This document shows positions 33,287 to 42,016 of a DNA stretch of 64,000 bases, piece by piece. A model generated the notes under the pieces. It saw nothing but the letters and a program-made list of their open reading frames with translations. It did not search any database and was not told where the DNA came from. A program made the translations under genes and the position numbers. This stretch comes from Methylobacterium persicinum (GTDB taxonomy: Bacteria > Pseudomonadota > Alphaproteobacteria > Rhizobiales > Beijerinckiaceae), in assembly GCF_022179525.1 (NCBI RefSeq), contig NZ_BPQX01000028.1, forward strand, positions 1-64,000, in the 5' to 3' direction. Each line of letters starts with the position of its first letter. Position 1 is the stretch's first letter.

Positions 33287-33334
33287 GGCGGCGAAGAGGA
33301 CGCCTGAGGCGACGAGGAGGCCGCCTGAGGCGGA
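33272..33334 (+). repeat. Three tandem 21-bp units spanning a stop codon
   Basis: Units at 33272-33292, 33293-33313 and 33314-33334 share 17 or more bases with each other. Being a multiple of three, each repeats the frame of the hydrolase end: Glu-Glu-Ala-Ala-stop, Glu-Glu-Asp-Ala-stop, Glu-Glu-Ala-Ala-stop. Units 1 and 3 contain the small palindrome CCGCCTGAGGCGG. Confidence 0.8.
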
Positions 33335-33456
33335 TTGACGGGTGGGGATGCGGCCGGCCGGTCCGGTCCCCACCTTCCTCCTCCACCTTGACGAAGGGGG
33401 GCACTGGGAATAGGGCCGCCCTTCGACCGCCCACTCGTGGAACACATCCAGGCCTG

Positions 33457-33843
33457 ATGACGGATAGCCCTTCCGAGCAACCTGTTGTCCTGCTTGTCGA
33501 AGACGATGGTCTTCTTCTGATGGAGGCCTCCGACACCCTCGCCGATGCGGGATTCACGGTCGTGGAGGCGGCCCATGCGGACAAGGCCCTCGCGGTTCTG
33601 GAGAACCGGAGCGACGTCGAAGTGCTGATGACCGACGTGGACATGCCGCAGGGCTCCATGGACGGCTTTGCCCTCGCCCGCCTCGTGGCGCATCGCTGGC
33701 CGGGAATCCCGGTGCTCGTCGTCTCGGGGATGGGCACGCCCGGCCCCAACGACATGCCCGACGGGGCCCGGTTCATTCCCAAGCCCTACGAACCGACAAC
33801 CCTGGTCCGAACCCTGCGTGCCTTCATTCACCGCGCGGCCTGA
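33457..33843 (+). CDS. Single-domain response regulator (receiver)
   Basis: A 128-residue stand-alone receiver. The acidic pair is D16/D17 (VEDD), the phosphoacceptor aspartate D60 in LMTDVDMP, the Thr/Ser switch S90 (VVSGMG) and the conserved lysine K109 (FIPKPYE). It resembles FixJ/CheY-like receivers common in this group that act on hybrid kinases. No kinase is adjacent. The ATG at 33457 is preferred; the upstream in-frame start at 33388 adds unconserved residues. Confidence 0.88.
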   Translation: MTDSPSEQPVVLLVEDDGLLLMEASDTLADAGFTVVEAAHADKALAVLENRSDVEVLMTDVDMPQGSMDGFALARLVAHRWPGIPVLVVSGMGTPGPNDMPDGARFIPKPYEPTTLVRTLRAFIHRAA

Positions 33844-33910
33844 TCCATAACACGCGCGACCGATCCGCGCGGCAGGCGCCGACGCGCGGCACCACGACGT
33901 GACGAGTCCC

Positions 33911-35206
33911 ATGACCGACGACACCCGACCGCACCGGTTCGCCACCCAGGCGATCCACGCCGGCGCCGCCCCAGACCCGGCCACGGGCGCGCGGGTGATG
34001 CCGATCTATTTCACGAACGGCTTCGTCTTCGACTCGACCGAGCAGGCGGCCGACATCTTCGCCGTGCGCAAGACCGGCTTCTCCTATTCCCGCGGCTCGA
34101 ACCCGACCGTCGCGGCCCTGGAACGCAGGGTGGCCGCCCTTGAGGGCGCCAAGGCGGCGGTGGCCGTGGCCTCCGGCCAGTCGGCGGTCCTGCTGGTGCT
34201 GATGACCCTGATGCGCAGCGGCGACGCCTATGTCGCCTCGCCGCGGCTGTTCGGCGGGTCGCTTGGCCTGATGCGCCGCCTTGACGGCCGCTACGACCTC
34301 AAGCCGCGCTTCGCCCGCGGTCTGGAGCCGGCGGATTTCGAGGCGGCGATCACGCCCGACTGCAAGGCGATCGTCTGCGAATCGATCGTGAACCCCTGCG
34401 GCTTCGTGATGGATCTGGAGGGCATTGCGGCGGTCGCCAAGCGTCATGGCCTGCCACTGATCGTCGACAACACCCTCGCCTCCCCCGCCCTGATCCGCCC
34501 GATCGAGCATGGGGCGGACATTGTGGTGCACTCCACGTCCAAGTTCCTGGCGGGCTCGGGGCAGGTGATCGGCGGCATGATCTGCGATGCCGGCTCGTTC
34601 GACTGGGTGAAGGCCGGCGGCTACGACCTGATCAACGATCCCTGGCCGGATTACGACGGCCTCGTCATCCCGCAGCGCTTCCCCGAGACACCCTTCGCGG
34701 TGGCCTGCCGTCTGTTCGGCCTGCGGGACCTCGGCCCCGGCCTTTCGCCGATGAACGCCTTCCTGACGCTGACCGGCATCGAGACCCTGCCCCTGCGCAT
34801 GGAGCGCCACTGTTCCAACGCCAAGGCCATCGCCGCCTATCTCAAGGACCACCCGGCGGTGGAATGGGTGAGCTACCCCGGCCTGCCGGGCCAGACCGGC
34901 GAGGCCAATGCCGCGCGCTACACGCCGAAGGGCCCGGGCGCGATCTTCACCTTCGCCCTCAAGGGCGGGGAGAAGGCGGCGCTGACGTTCATCACGTCCC
35001 TCGAACTGGTCTCGCACCTCGTCAACATCGGTGAGATCAAGACCCTGGCGATTCACCCGGCGACCACCACGCACCGCCAGCTCCCCGAAGCCGAGAAGGC
35101 CATCGCCTTCGTCGGGCCGGAGACGGTGCGCCTGTCGATCGGTCTGGAAAACGTGGAGGACCTGATCGCGGATATCGCGCAGGCTTTGGAGAAGGCGGGC
35201 GGCTAA
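33911..35206 (+). CDS. metY: O-acetyl/O-succinylhomoserine sulfhydrylase
   Basis: A 431-residue PLP enzyme of the Cys/Met metabolism family that would make homocysteine from an activated homoserine and sulfide, feeding the MetH encoded at 1031-4771. Landmarks: SYSRGSNPTVAALERRVAALEG, LIVDNTLASPALIRPIEHGADIVVHSTSKFLAGSG with the PLP lysine, and HPATTTHRQL. Length and the internal insertion (YDLINDPWPDYDGL) favour the MetY-type over MetZ, so the exact ester used is uncertain. Start could also be GTG at 33899. Confidence 0.88.
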   Translation: MTDDTRPHRFATQAIHAGAAPDPATGARVMPIYFTNGFVFDSTEQAADIFAVRKTGFSYSRGSNPTVAALERRVAALEGAKAAVAVASGQSAVLLVLMTLMRSGDAYVASPRLFGGSLGLMRRLDGRYDLKPRFARGLEPADFEAAITPDCKAIVCESIVNPCGFVMDLEGIAAVAKRHGLPLIVDNTLASPALIRPIEHGADIVVHSTSKFLAGSGQVIGGMICDAGSFDWVKAGGYDLINDPWPDYDGLVIPQRFPETPFAVACRLFGLRDLGPGLSPMNAFLTLTGIETLPLRMERHCSNAKAIAAYLKDHPAVEWVSYPGLPGQTGEANAARYTPKGPGAIFTFALKGGEKAALTFITSLELVSHLVNIGEIKTLAIHPATTTHRQLPEAEKAIAFVGPETVRLSIGLENVEDLIADIAQALEKAGG

Positions 35207-35214
35207 CCCGCTGC

Positions 35215-35306
35215 CGTCATTGCGAGCGCAGCGAAGCAATCCAGGGCAGCGGGACGCCTCCCATCGTGACGGCTCCCTGGATTGCTTCACTCCGTTCGCA
35301 ATGACG
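35215..35306. repeat. Repeat family B, copy B2
   Basis: About 92 bp with inverted arms CGTCATTGCGAGCGCAGCGA... and ...CCCTGGATTGCTTCACTCCG...CAATGACG. It follows the metY stop codon within 9 bp, between converging genes. Confidence 0.85.
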
Positions 35307-35333
35307 ATGGTCATTGTAGCGTCCGCCCCCCGC

Positions 35334-35426
35334 CGTCATTGCGAGGCGGAGCCTAAGCAATTCAGAACTCGACTTGTCCGGACGAAGCGGCGCCGAATGA
35401 GTTGCTTCACTGCATTCGCACTGACG
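35334..35426. repeat. Repeat family B, diverged copy B3
   Basis: A second, more diverged element only 28 bp from B2: left arm CGTCATTGCGAGGCGGAGC, right arm TTGCTTCACTGCATTCGCAC then TGACG. It ends 22 bp before the thiolase-like stop codon. Confidence 0.75.
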
Positions 35427-35447
35427 TGAGCGATAGTGCTTTTCCGC

Positions 35448-36617
35448 CTACCGCCGCCGCTCCAAAACCGACACGTAATTCGCCACCGCCGCGCCCCCCA
35501 TGTTGAACACGCCGGCCAGCGCCGCATCCGGCACCTGCATCTCGCCAGCCTCGTTCATTAATTGCAGGCAAGCCATGACGTGCATCGAGACGCCCGTCGC
35601 GCCGACCGGGTGGCCCTTGGCCTTGAGCCCGCCCGACGGGTTCACCGGCAGCCGGCCGCCCTTCTCCGTCATCCCTTCGCGGACAATCCGAAAACCCTCG
35701 CCCGGTGCGGCGAGGCCCATCGCCTCGTATTCGAGCAACTCTGCGATGGTGAAGCAGTCGTGGGTTTCGACGAAGGATAGGTCATCGTTGGTGATGCCGG
35801 CCTGCGCCCGCGCCTTGTCCCAGGCCCGGCGGGCGCCCTCGAAGGCGGTGGGGTCCCGGCGGGAGAGGGGAAGGATGTCGTTGACCTGCGCCCGCGCCCG
35901 GAAGCCGATGGCCCGCTCCAACCGCGCGGAGGTCTCGGCATCGGCCACCACAAGGGCGGCGGCGCCGTCCGAGATCAGCGAGCAGTCGGTGCGCCGGAGC
36001 GGCGCGGCGACGTAGGGGTTCTTGTCGGAGACTCTGTTGCAGAAGTCGAAGCCGAGATCCTTGCGCAGCTGCGCGTAGGGGTTCCCGACGCCGTTGCGAT
36101 GGTTCTTGGCGGCGATGCGGGCCAGTTCCTCGCTGCGGTCGCCGTAGCGCTGGAAGTAGCCCGCCGCGATCCGCCCGAACACGCCCGCGAAGCCGCCCTC
36201 GATCTCGGCCTCCTCCTTCCGGTAGGAGGCACCGAGCAGGATATCCCCGGTCTCGGCGACGGATTTGGCGGTCATCTTCTCGGCGCCGACCACCAGGGCG
36301 ACCCGGCCCCGGCCGCTGTCCACGAAATCGAGGGCCGCGTAGAGCGCCGCCGAGCCGGTGGCGCAGGCGTTTTCCAGATGCGTCGAAGGGACGTGGGCGA
36401 GGTCGGGCTGGTTCAGGGCCACCAACGAGCCTTCGAAGCCCTGCTTCGAGAAGCCGGTGTTCATGACGCCGACATAGATGCCGTCGATCTCGCCAGCCCC
36501 GACGCCGGCATGGGCGAGCGCCTCGCCGGAGACCCGGGCGATCAGGCTCTCGACGTCGGGATCGTCCAGCTTGCCGAAGGGGGTGTGGGCCCAGCCCACG
36601 ATGCAGGCGCGCGTCAT
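35448..36617 (-). CDS. Thiolase-like acetyl-CoA acyltransferase
   Basis: A 389-residue thiolase-superfamily protein, near the SCP2-thiolase/acetyl-CoA acetyltransferase group. The nucleophilic cysteine lies in LENACATGSAALYAA near 82-96, a conserved histidine in ETHDCFTIAELLEYE, and GLKAKGHPVGATGVSMH near the C-terminus. The typical second catalytic cysteine motif (C-x-G) appears altered (VFNMGGAAVANYV), so it may not be a classical thiolase. The ATG at 36617 has a GAGAGGAAACG site. It follows the dehydratase in the same direction after 47 bp. Confidence 0.78.
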   Translation of the reverse strand: MTRACIVGWAHTPFGKLDDPDVESLIARVSGEALAHAGVGAGEIDGIYVGVMNTGFSKQGFEGSLVALNQPDLAHVPSTHLENACATGSAALYAALDFVDSGRGRVALVVGAEKMTAKSVAETGDILLGASYRKEEAEIEGGFAGVFGRIAAGYFQRYGDRSEELARIAAKNHRNGVGNPYAQLRKDLGFDFCNRVSDKNPYVAAPLRRTDCSLISDGAAALVVADAETSARLERAIGFRARAQVNDILPLSRRDPTAFEGARRAWDKARAQAGITNDDLSFVETHDCFTIAELLEYEAMGLAAPGEGFRIVREGMTEKGGRLPVNPSGGLKAKGHPVGATGVSMHVMACLQLMNEAGEMQVPDAALAGVFNMGGAAVANYVSVLERRR

Positions 36618-36664
36618 CGTTTCCTCTCCCGTTGCCGGGACGATGGCCCCGGCGGAGGCGTGGA

Positions 36665-38371
36665 TCAAGGGCGGTCCGAAGACGCCCCCGAGAGGAAATC
36701 GAAGTCGCAGCCCTCCGGCGCCTGAGTGACGCTGCGCCGGTAGAGGGCCTTGTAGCCGCGCTTTGGGGCGGGGGGCGGAACATGGGTCGCGAGGCGCCGG
36801 GCGACTTCCTCGGGCTCGACCAGCAGGTCGATCCGCTTATCCTTGACCGACAGACGGATGCGGTCGCCGTCGCGCACCGCGGCGAGCGGGCCGCCGATGG
36901 CCGCCTCGGGCGCGACGTGCAGGACGATGGCCCCGAAGGCGGTCCCCGACATCCGGGCGTCGGAGATCCGCACCATGTCCTTCACCCCTGCCCGGGCGAG
37001 TTTCTTAGGAATCGGTAGGTAGCCGGCTTCGGGCATCCCGGCGGCATGGGGGCCGGCATTCTGGAGGACGAGGATGTCGTCGGGGGTGACGTCGAGGTCG
37101 GGGTCGTCGATCCGGGCCGACAGGTCTTCGAGGCCGGTGAACACCACCGCCCTGCCCTCCGTCTCGAACAGGCCGGGCGTCGCGGCGGCGCGCTTGAAGA
37201 TCGCCCCGTCCGGGGCGAGGCTACCGCCCAGCGCAATCAGCCCACCCTGGGGCGAGACCGGATCGGCGAAGGGGCGGACCACCGCCCGGTCGACCCAGCC
37301 CGCCGGCTCGTCTAGCCGCTCGGCCAGAGTGCGGCCCTCAACATCGACGGTGTCGAGGTGCAGCAGCGGGCGCAACTCGCGCAGCAGGGCGCCCATGCCG
37401 CCGGCCGCGTGGAAATCCTCCATGTAGCCCTCGCCGACCGGCTTCAGATCGACCAGCACCGGGGTCTCGTCCGAGATGGCGTTGAAGCGCTCGTAAGGCA
37501 CCCGGATGCCGAGCCGGCCGGCGATGGCCGTGAGGTGCACGATGGCGTTGGTCGAGCCCGAGACCGCCATCAGCACGCGGATCGCGTTCTCGACCGACTT
37601 CTGGGTGATGACTTGGCTCGGCCGGATCCGACTCTCGATCAGGCGGACGGCGGCCCGGCCGGTCTCCTCGGCGGCGACCAGACGGTCGGAATGGACGGCC
37701 GGGATCGCCGCCGTGCCCGGCAGCGACATGCCGAGCGCTTCGGCGATGCAGGCCATGGTGGAAGCGGTGCCCATCACCGCGCAGGTGCCGGCGGTGACGG
37801 AGAGCCGGCCTTCGACCTCGGCGATCTCTTCCGCGTCGACGGTGCCGGCCCGGTACTTCGCCCAGAAGCCCCGGCAATCGGTGCAGGCCCCGAGCCGCTG
37901 GCCCCGGTGGCGGCCGGTGGACATCGGCCCGGTGACGAGCTGGATCGCCGGCAGGTCAGCCGACGCCGCGCCCATGAGTTGGGCGGGCACGGTCTTGTCG
38001 CAACCGCCGATCAGCACCACCGCGTCCATCGGCTGGGCGAGGACCATCTCCTCCGTGTCCATGGCCATCAAGTTACGGTACATCATGCTGGTCGGATTGA
38101 GGAAAACCTCCCCCAGCGACACGGTCGGGAACGGCCGCGGCAGGGCGCCCGCCGCCAGCACCCCCCGGGAGACGGCCTCCACGAGGTCCGGCATGCTGCG
38201 GTGACAGTTGTTGAAGCCCGACGGTGTCATGGCGATGCCGACCACCGGCTTGTTCAGCAGCCGGGGCGAGATGCCCATCGAACGGGCGAAGGAGCGTCGC
38301 AGGTAGCGGGCGAAATCCCGGTCGCCGTAATTGGTCAGGCCCCGGTCCAGGCCGTGCGGTTCGTCGGTCAT
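36665..38371 (-). CDS. IlvD/Edd-family dehydratase, sugar-acid type
   Basis: A 568-residue Fe-S dehydratase. The three cluster cysteines are C56 (GFNNCHRSM), C124 (GGCDKTVPA) and C197 (GTCAVMGTAST); their spacing equals that recalled for L-arabinonate dehydratase, and the length fits the pentonate dehydratases better than dihydroxy-acid dehydratase. The likely reaction is dehydration of an aldonic acid to a 2-keto-3-deoxy acid, but the substrate is not readable. It sits between an aldehyde dehydrogenase and the thiolase-like gene, all one direction. Confidence 0.82.
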   Translation of the reverse strand: MTDEPHGLDRGLTNYGDRDFARYLRRSFARSMGISPRLLNKPVVGIAMTPSGFNNCHRSMPDLVEAVSRGVLAAGALPRPFPTVSLGEVFLNPTSMMYRNLMAMDTEEMVLAQPMDAVVLIGGCDKTVPAQLMGAASADLPAIQLVTGPMSTGRHRGQRLGACTDCRGFWAKYRAGTVDAEEIAEVEGRLSVTAGTCAVMGTASTMACIAEALGMSLPGTAAIPAVHSDRLVAAEETGRAAVRLIESRIRPSQVITQKSVENAIRVLMAVSGSTNAIVHLTAIAGRLGIRVPYERFNAISDETPVLVDLKPVGEGYMEDFHAAGGMGALLRELRPLLHLDTVDVEGRTLAERLDEPAGWVDRAVVRPFADPVSPQGGLIALGGSLAPDGAIFKRAAATPGLFETEGRAVVFTGLEDLSARIDDPDLDVTPDDILVLQNAGPHAAGMPEAGYLPIPKKLARAGVKDMVRISDARMSGTAFGAIVLHVAPEAAIGGPLAAVRDGDRIRLSVKDKRIDLLVEPEEVARRLATHVPPPAPKRGYKALYRRSVTQAPEGCDFDFLSGASSDRP

Positions 38372-38387
38372 CGTGGTTCCTCGGGCC

Positions 38388-38465
38388 TCACCGCAGGTGG
38401 AACGCGATCCACGCCGCAGCGAGGAGGATGACGGCTGTGAGGGCGAGGCGAAAGGCCGGTTTCAT
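38388..38465 (-). CDS. Possible 25-residue membrane peptide
   Basis: A 25-residue frame (MKPAFRLALTAVILLAAAWI...) with two positive residues followed by one hydrophobic stretch, ending 16 bp before the dehydratase start. A GAAAG stretch precedes the ATG. It might be a single-span microprotein or leader of the dehydratase gene. Signals only; no homology can be judged. Confidence 0.3.
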   Translation of the reverse strand: MKPAFRLALTAVILLAAAWIAFHLR

Positions 38466-38485
38466 CTGCTTTCGCCCATGGCACC

Positions 38486-38577
38486 ACTCATTGCGAGCGT
38501 AGCGAAGCAATCCAGGGATGCGGGCCTTCTCAGAACGCAGCGCCGCCCTGGATTGCTTCGCTGCGCTCGCAATGACG
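38486..38577. repeat. Repeat family B, copy B4
   Basis: About 92 bp, left arm CTCATTGCGAGCGTAGCGAA, right arm CCCTGGATTGCTTCGCTGCG...CAATGACG. It lies just after the aldehyde dehydrogenase stop codon (17 bp). Confidence 0.85.
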
Positions 38578-38593
38578 GTGTAGCTCTTGCGCT

Positions 38594-40075
38594 TCAGCGC
38601 ATGACGAACGGGTTCTCCGGCGCGTCGCGGCTGGTGGAGATCCAGATGCTCTTGGTCTCCAGATACTCGCGGATCGCCTCGATGCCGCTTTCGCGGCCGA
38701 GGCCGGAGCGCTTCATGCCGCCGAAGGGCATCATGAAGCTCACAGCCCGGTAGGTGTTCACCCAGACCGTGCCCGCCTTCAGACCCTTCGACATCCGCAT
38801 CGCCTTGCCGATATCCTGTGTCCAGACACCGGCCGCGAGGCCGTAGATCACGTCGTTGCCGATCCTCAGAGCCTCGGCCTCGTCCTCGAAGCCGATGATC
38901 GACAGGACCGGGCCGAACACCTCCTCCTGGGCGATGCGCATGGTGTTGGTGACGTCGGCGAAGATCGTTGGCTCCACGAACTGGCCGCCCTTCACCCCCT
39001 CGCCCGTGGCGGGGTTGCCGCCGAACACACAGCGGGCGCCCTCGCTCTTGGCCACCGCGATGTAGTCCAGCACCTTCTGGTACTGCGGCGGGGTGGTGAT
39101 CGGGCCGATATTGGTGCCGGCCTCCATCGGGTCGCCGAGCTTGGCGGACTTCGCCAGCTCGATCAGCCGGGCGGTGAATTCCTCGCGGATGCTGTTTTGC
39201 ACTAGAAGCCGCGATCCGGCGATGCAGGTCTGGCCGGTGGCGGCGAAGATCCCGGAGATGGCGCCGGCGGCGGCCATCGTCAGGTCCGCGTCGGCGAAGA
39301 CGATGTTGGGCGACTTGCCGCCGAGTTCGAGGGAGACACGCTTGATCTGCTTGGCGGCGTCCGAGTAGATCCGCGCCCCCGTGACGTCGGAGCCGGTGAA
39401 GGTGATCTTGGCGACGTCCGGGTGCTCGACGATGGCCGCACCGGTCTCGGCGCCGTATCCGGTGACGACGTTCAGCATCCCGTCCGGCAGGCCGGATTCC
39501 TTCAGCAGCGCGGCGAATTCCAGGGTGCTCGCCGAGGCGAACTCGGACGGCTTGATCACCACGGAACAGCCGGCCGCCAGGGCCGGCGCGCATTTCCAGG
39601 CCACGAACAGCAGCGGCGAGTTCCAGGCGGTCAGGGCGCCGACCACGCCCACCGGCTCGTGGGTGGTGAAGGCGAAGGTGTCGGGCTTGTCGATCGGTAC
39701 CTGCGTGCCCTCGATCTTGTCGGCGAGACCGGCGAAGTAGTGCCACCATTCCGGCTGGTAGCGGGTCTGGCCATACATCTCGGCGAACAGCTTGCCGTTG
39801 TCGCGGGTCTCGACCTCGGCGAGGTGGCGGGCCTCCCGCTCGACGATGTCGCCGATCCGGCGCAGCACCTTGCCCCGGGCCGAGGCGGTCATCGTCGCCC
39901 AGGGCCCCTCGGTCATGGCCCGCTTGGCCGCCGCGACGGCCCGGTCGACATCGGCTTTCGAACCCCGGGGAATCTTGGCCCAGGGCTCGCCCCGGTACGG
40001 GTCGACCGAGTCGAACCACTGGCCCTCGACCGGATCGACGAACGCGCCGTCGATGTAATGCTGGTAGGTCTTCAT
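38594..40075 (-). CDS. NAD(P)-dependent aldehyde dehydrogenase
   Basis: A 493-residue ALDH. The catalytic cysteine is C284 in ATGQTCIAGSR and the general-base glutamate lies in [14 protein letters not shown] about 34 residues earlier; the cofactor region FTGSDVTG and C-terminal PFGGMKRSGLGRE are intact. Aldehyde specificity cannot be read. With the IlvD/Edd dehydratase downstream it would suit a non-phosphorylative sugar-acid or similar carboxylate pathway, which is inference. It lies between repeats B4 and B5. Confidence 0.9.
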   Translation of the reverse strand: MKTYQHYIDGAFVDPVEGQWFDSVDPYRGEPWAKIPRGSKADVDRAVAAAKRAMTEGPWATMTASARGKVLRRIGDIVEREARHLAEVETRDNGKLFAEMYGQTRYQPEWWHYFAGLADKIEGTQVPIDKPDTFAFTTHEPVGVVGALTAWNSPLLFVAWKCAPALAAGCSVVIKPSEFASASTLEFAALLKESGLPDGMLNVVTGYGAETGAAIVEHPDVAKITFTGSDVTGARIYSDAAKQIKRVSLELGGKSPNIVFADADLTMAAAGAISGIFAATGQTCIAGSRLLVQNSIREEFTARLIELAKSAKLGDPMEAGTNIGPITTPPQYQKVLDYIAVAKSEGARCVFGGNPATGEGVKGGQFVEPTIFADVTNTMRIAQEEVFGPVLSIIGFEDEAEALRIGNDVIYGLAAGVWTQDIGKAMRMSKGLKAGTVWVNTYRAVSFMMPFGGMKRSGLGRESGIEAIREYLETKSIWISTSRDAPENPFVMR

Positions 40076-40189
40076 CGGGGCGGGCTCCCTGGTCCGGCGA
40101 TCCGGTTCGGGTATGGATCAGCCCGCGGCAAGCCGCCACCCCGTCCGACGCAGCCGGGGTTACGCGATCCCCGTCATTGCACCCTCCCC

Positions 40190-40281
40190 CGTCATTGCGA
40201 GCGCAGCGAAGCAATCCAGGTTAGCGCCGCGTTCGGCGAGGTCCCGCATCCCTGGATTGCTTCGCTACGCTCGCAATGACG
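40190..40281. repeat. Repeat family B, copy B5
   Basis: About 92 bp between mdcH and the aldehyde dehydrogenase. Arms CGTCATTGCGAGCGCAGCGA and CCCTGGATTGCTTCGCTACG...CAATGACG. A fragment CCGTCATTGCAC just to the left (about 40171-40182) repeats the first bases of the arm. Confidence 0.85.
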
Positions 40282-40301
40282 GCGGGGTGGGGGGAAGGCC
40301 C

Positions 40302-41225
40302 TCACCCCCGGCGGATCCAATCCAGCACCCCGTCCGCCGAGCGGAAGGCGTCGAGGGCATGGACCCGGGCGTCGGGCAGGGAAGCCTGGGCCATGGTCGC
40401 CAGGGCGTGGCCGGGGCCGAGTTCGAGCACGCGGGTCGCCCCGTACTCGCCGCAGGCGTCGAGGCAGGCCGCCCAGTCGAGGGTGCGGGAGATTTGCGCC
40501 GCAAGCTTGTCGAGGCCGGCTTCCGGCTGGAACACCGCCGCCCCGTCGAGGCCACTCAGAAGGCGGGGCGCCGAGGGCGGCGGGCGGTGCAGTTCCGCCT
40601 CCGCCAGGAGTGCGCGGAACCGCGTGCTCGCTTCGGCCAGCAGGGGCGTGTGGGAAGGCGTCTCGACAGGCAGCGGCACCGCCCGCTGCGCCCCGTGGGC
40701 AAGGGCGTCCTCGCAGAGCGGATCGAGGGCATCCCGGCGGCCGCCGACCACGAAGCTGTCGGCAGCGTTGCGGATCGCGAGGTGGCACCCGTGCCGGCGG
40801 ATGAGTGGGTCGAGGACCGGCAGGCCGATTCCCCGGATCCCGGCGAGGCCGAACCCTTCCCCCGAGGCGGCGTCCATTGCCTCGGCCCGGGCGGCGGCCA
40901 GCCGCAGCACGGTGGCGGCGTCGAAACGGCCGGCGATGCCCCAGGCGGCGAGGTCACCGATACTGTAGCCCGCCACCACCGCCCGGCCGGGCTTGCCCAC
41001 GGCGATCACACTCCAGCCGGCAAGCGCCGCGACGCAGCACAGAATCTGCCCGGTGCGGTTGCCGTGAAGCCCCTCACCCGATGCGGCGAGGTCCCGGGGA
41101 TCGGTGCCGCCGAGCAGCGGCCGGGCCGCCTCGAAGACGCCCTGTGCCTCGGGCCGGTCGGCGGTGAGGGCGAACATCGCCGGGTGCTGGCCGCCTTGGC
41201 CGGACAGAAGGATCGCGAGGGTCAT
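40302..41225 (-). CDS. mdcH: Malonate decarboxylase epsilon subunit (malonyl-CoA:ACP transacylase)
   Basis: Loads the malonyl group that primes the acyl carrier of malonate decarboxylase. A 307-residue acyltransferase with LLSGQGGQHPAMF at the start, the serine nucleophile S88 in AGYSIGDLAAW and the histidine in VETPSHTPLL. The GYSIG elbow in place of GHSLG is seen in MdcH. It is the last mdc gene of the operon and is separated from mdcG by repeat B6. Confidence 0.92.
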   Translation of the reverse strand: MTLAILLSGQGGQHPAMFALTADRPEAQGVFEAARPLLGGTDPRDLAASGEGLHGNRTGQILCCVAALAGWSVIAVGKPGRAVVAGYSIGDLAAWGIAGRFDAATVLRLAAARAEAMDAASGEGFGLAGIRGIGLPVLDPLIRRHGCHLAIRNAADSFVVGGRRDALDPLCEDALAHGAQRAVPLPVETPSHTPLLAEASTRFRALLAEAELHRPPPSAPRLLSGLDGAAVFQPEAGLDKLAAQISRTLDWAACLDACGEYGATRVLELGPGHALATMAQASLPDARVHALDAFRSADGVLDWIRRG

Positions 41226-41265
41226 GCGGGGTTCCGGAGCGCGCTACGGTCCATGCCGCCCACAT

Positions 41266-41357
41266 CGTCATGGCGAGCGCAGCGAAGCCATCCAGGGTAG
41301 CGCTCCGTTCGGAAATGTCCCGCTGCCCTGGGTGGCTTCGCTGCGCTCGCAATGACG
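41266..41357. repeat. Repeat family B, copy B6
   Basis: About 92 bp in the 149-bp spacer between mdcG and mdcH. Arms CGTCATGGCGAGCGCAGCGA and CCCTGGGTGGCTTCGCTGCG...CAATGACG. Unlike most B copies it is inside an operon. Confidence 0.85.
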
Positions 41358-41374
41358 GCGCGGGTTTGGTTCGT

Positions 41375-42016
41375 TCAGACGATCAACGCCATAGCCGGCA
41401 TCATCGCCACCCGGTCGCGGTGCTTCACGAGCACGCTGCCGCCCTCCGGCGCCTCATAAAGCTCGCGCCACTGCACCCCTCCCCCATCCGGCAGGAGGAT
41501 CTCTCCGTCGAGGCGCATCGGCGCCTCCGCATCGAGGCGGGCGAGGCCGGCGAGAAGTGTCCGCGGGACGGGGCCGGGCCAGAGCAGGTCGAGGTCGGAG
41601 GTGGGGGCGAGGTAGGTGAGCCCCGTCACCGCCTGCCAGAGCAGGGCGCCGAACGGGCGGGGCACGAGGCCGTGCTCCTCGCCCAGCACGATCAGCGCGT
41701 CGAGGGCCGGCTGCCACGCGGCCGGCGCGCAGGGGGCCGCATCGCGCAGCGTCGGCGCCGCCATCGGTGTCAGGGCCGCGGCCGGGAGGGCGAGGCCGAT
41801 CCGGCGCTTGCCGTCGGCGGGGGGCAGGGGCAACCCAAGGGGGACGAGGCCCGCCTCCTCCCCCGGCACCCGGCGGCGGACGATCAGCGGGCGCCCGGCT
41901 TCAGCCCAGCCGGGCAGGTGGGGCACCCCGTCGAGGTCGCGCCGGGCGCGCAGCAGATCCGCCCAGGCGGCAGGGTCGGCCGCCACGAGGTCGTGGCGGG
42001 CGGCCTCAGCCGGCAC
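41375..42016 (-). CDS. mdcG: Malonate decarboxylase holo-ACP synthase
   Basis: Transfers the phosphoribosyl-dephospho-CoA prosthetic group onto the MdcC carrier. The 213-residue protein shows the MdcG/CitX-like nucleotidyltransferase pattern: PFGALLWQAVTGLTYLAPTSDLDLLWPG near 112-139 with the DLD metal-binding aspartates and a C-terminal GGVQWRELYEAP. Start is GTG at 42016, overlapping the end of mdcE by 11 bp. Confidence 0.88.
   Translation of the reverse strand: MPAEAARHDLVAADPAAWADLLRARRDLDGVPHLPGWAEAGRPLIVRRRVPGEEAGLVPLGLPLPPADGKRRIGLALPAAALTPMAAPTLRDAAPCAPAAWQPALDALIVLGEEHGLVPRPFGALLWQAVTGLTYLAPTSDLDLLWPGPVPRTLLAGLARLDAEAPMRLDGEILLPDGGGVQWRELYEAPEGGSVLVKHRDRVAMMPAMALIV

Noticed and set aside
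35207-35447. CRISPR-like array from adjacent repeats
   Set aside because: The two family B elements are palindromic interspersed repeats of about 92 bp, diverged from each other, without regular short repeats and spacers or cas genes.
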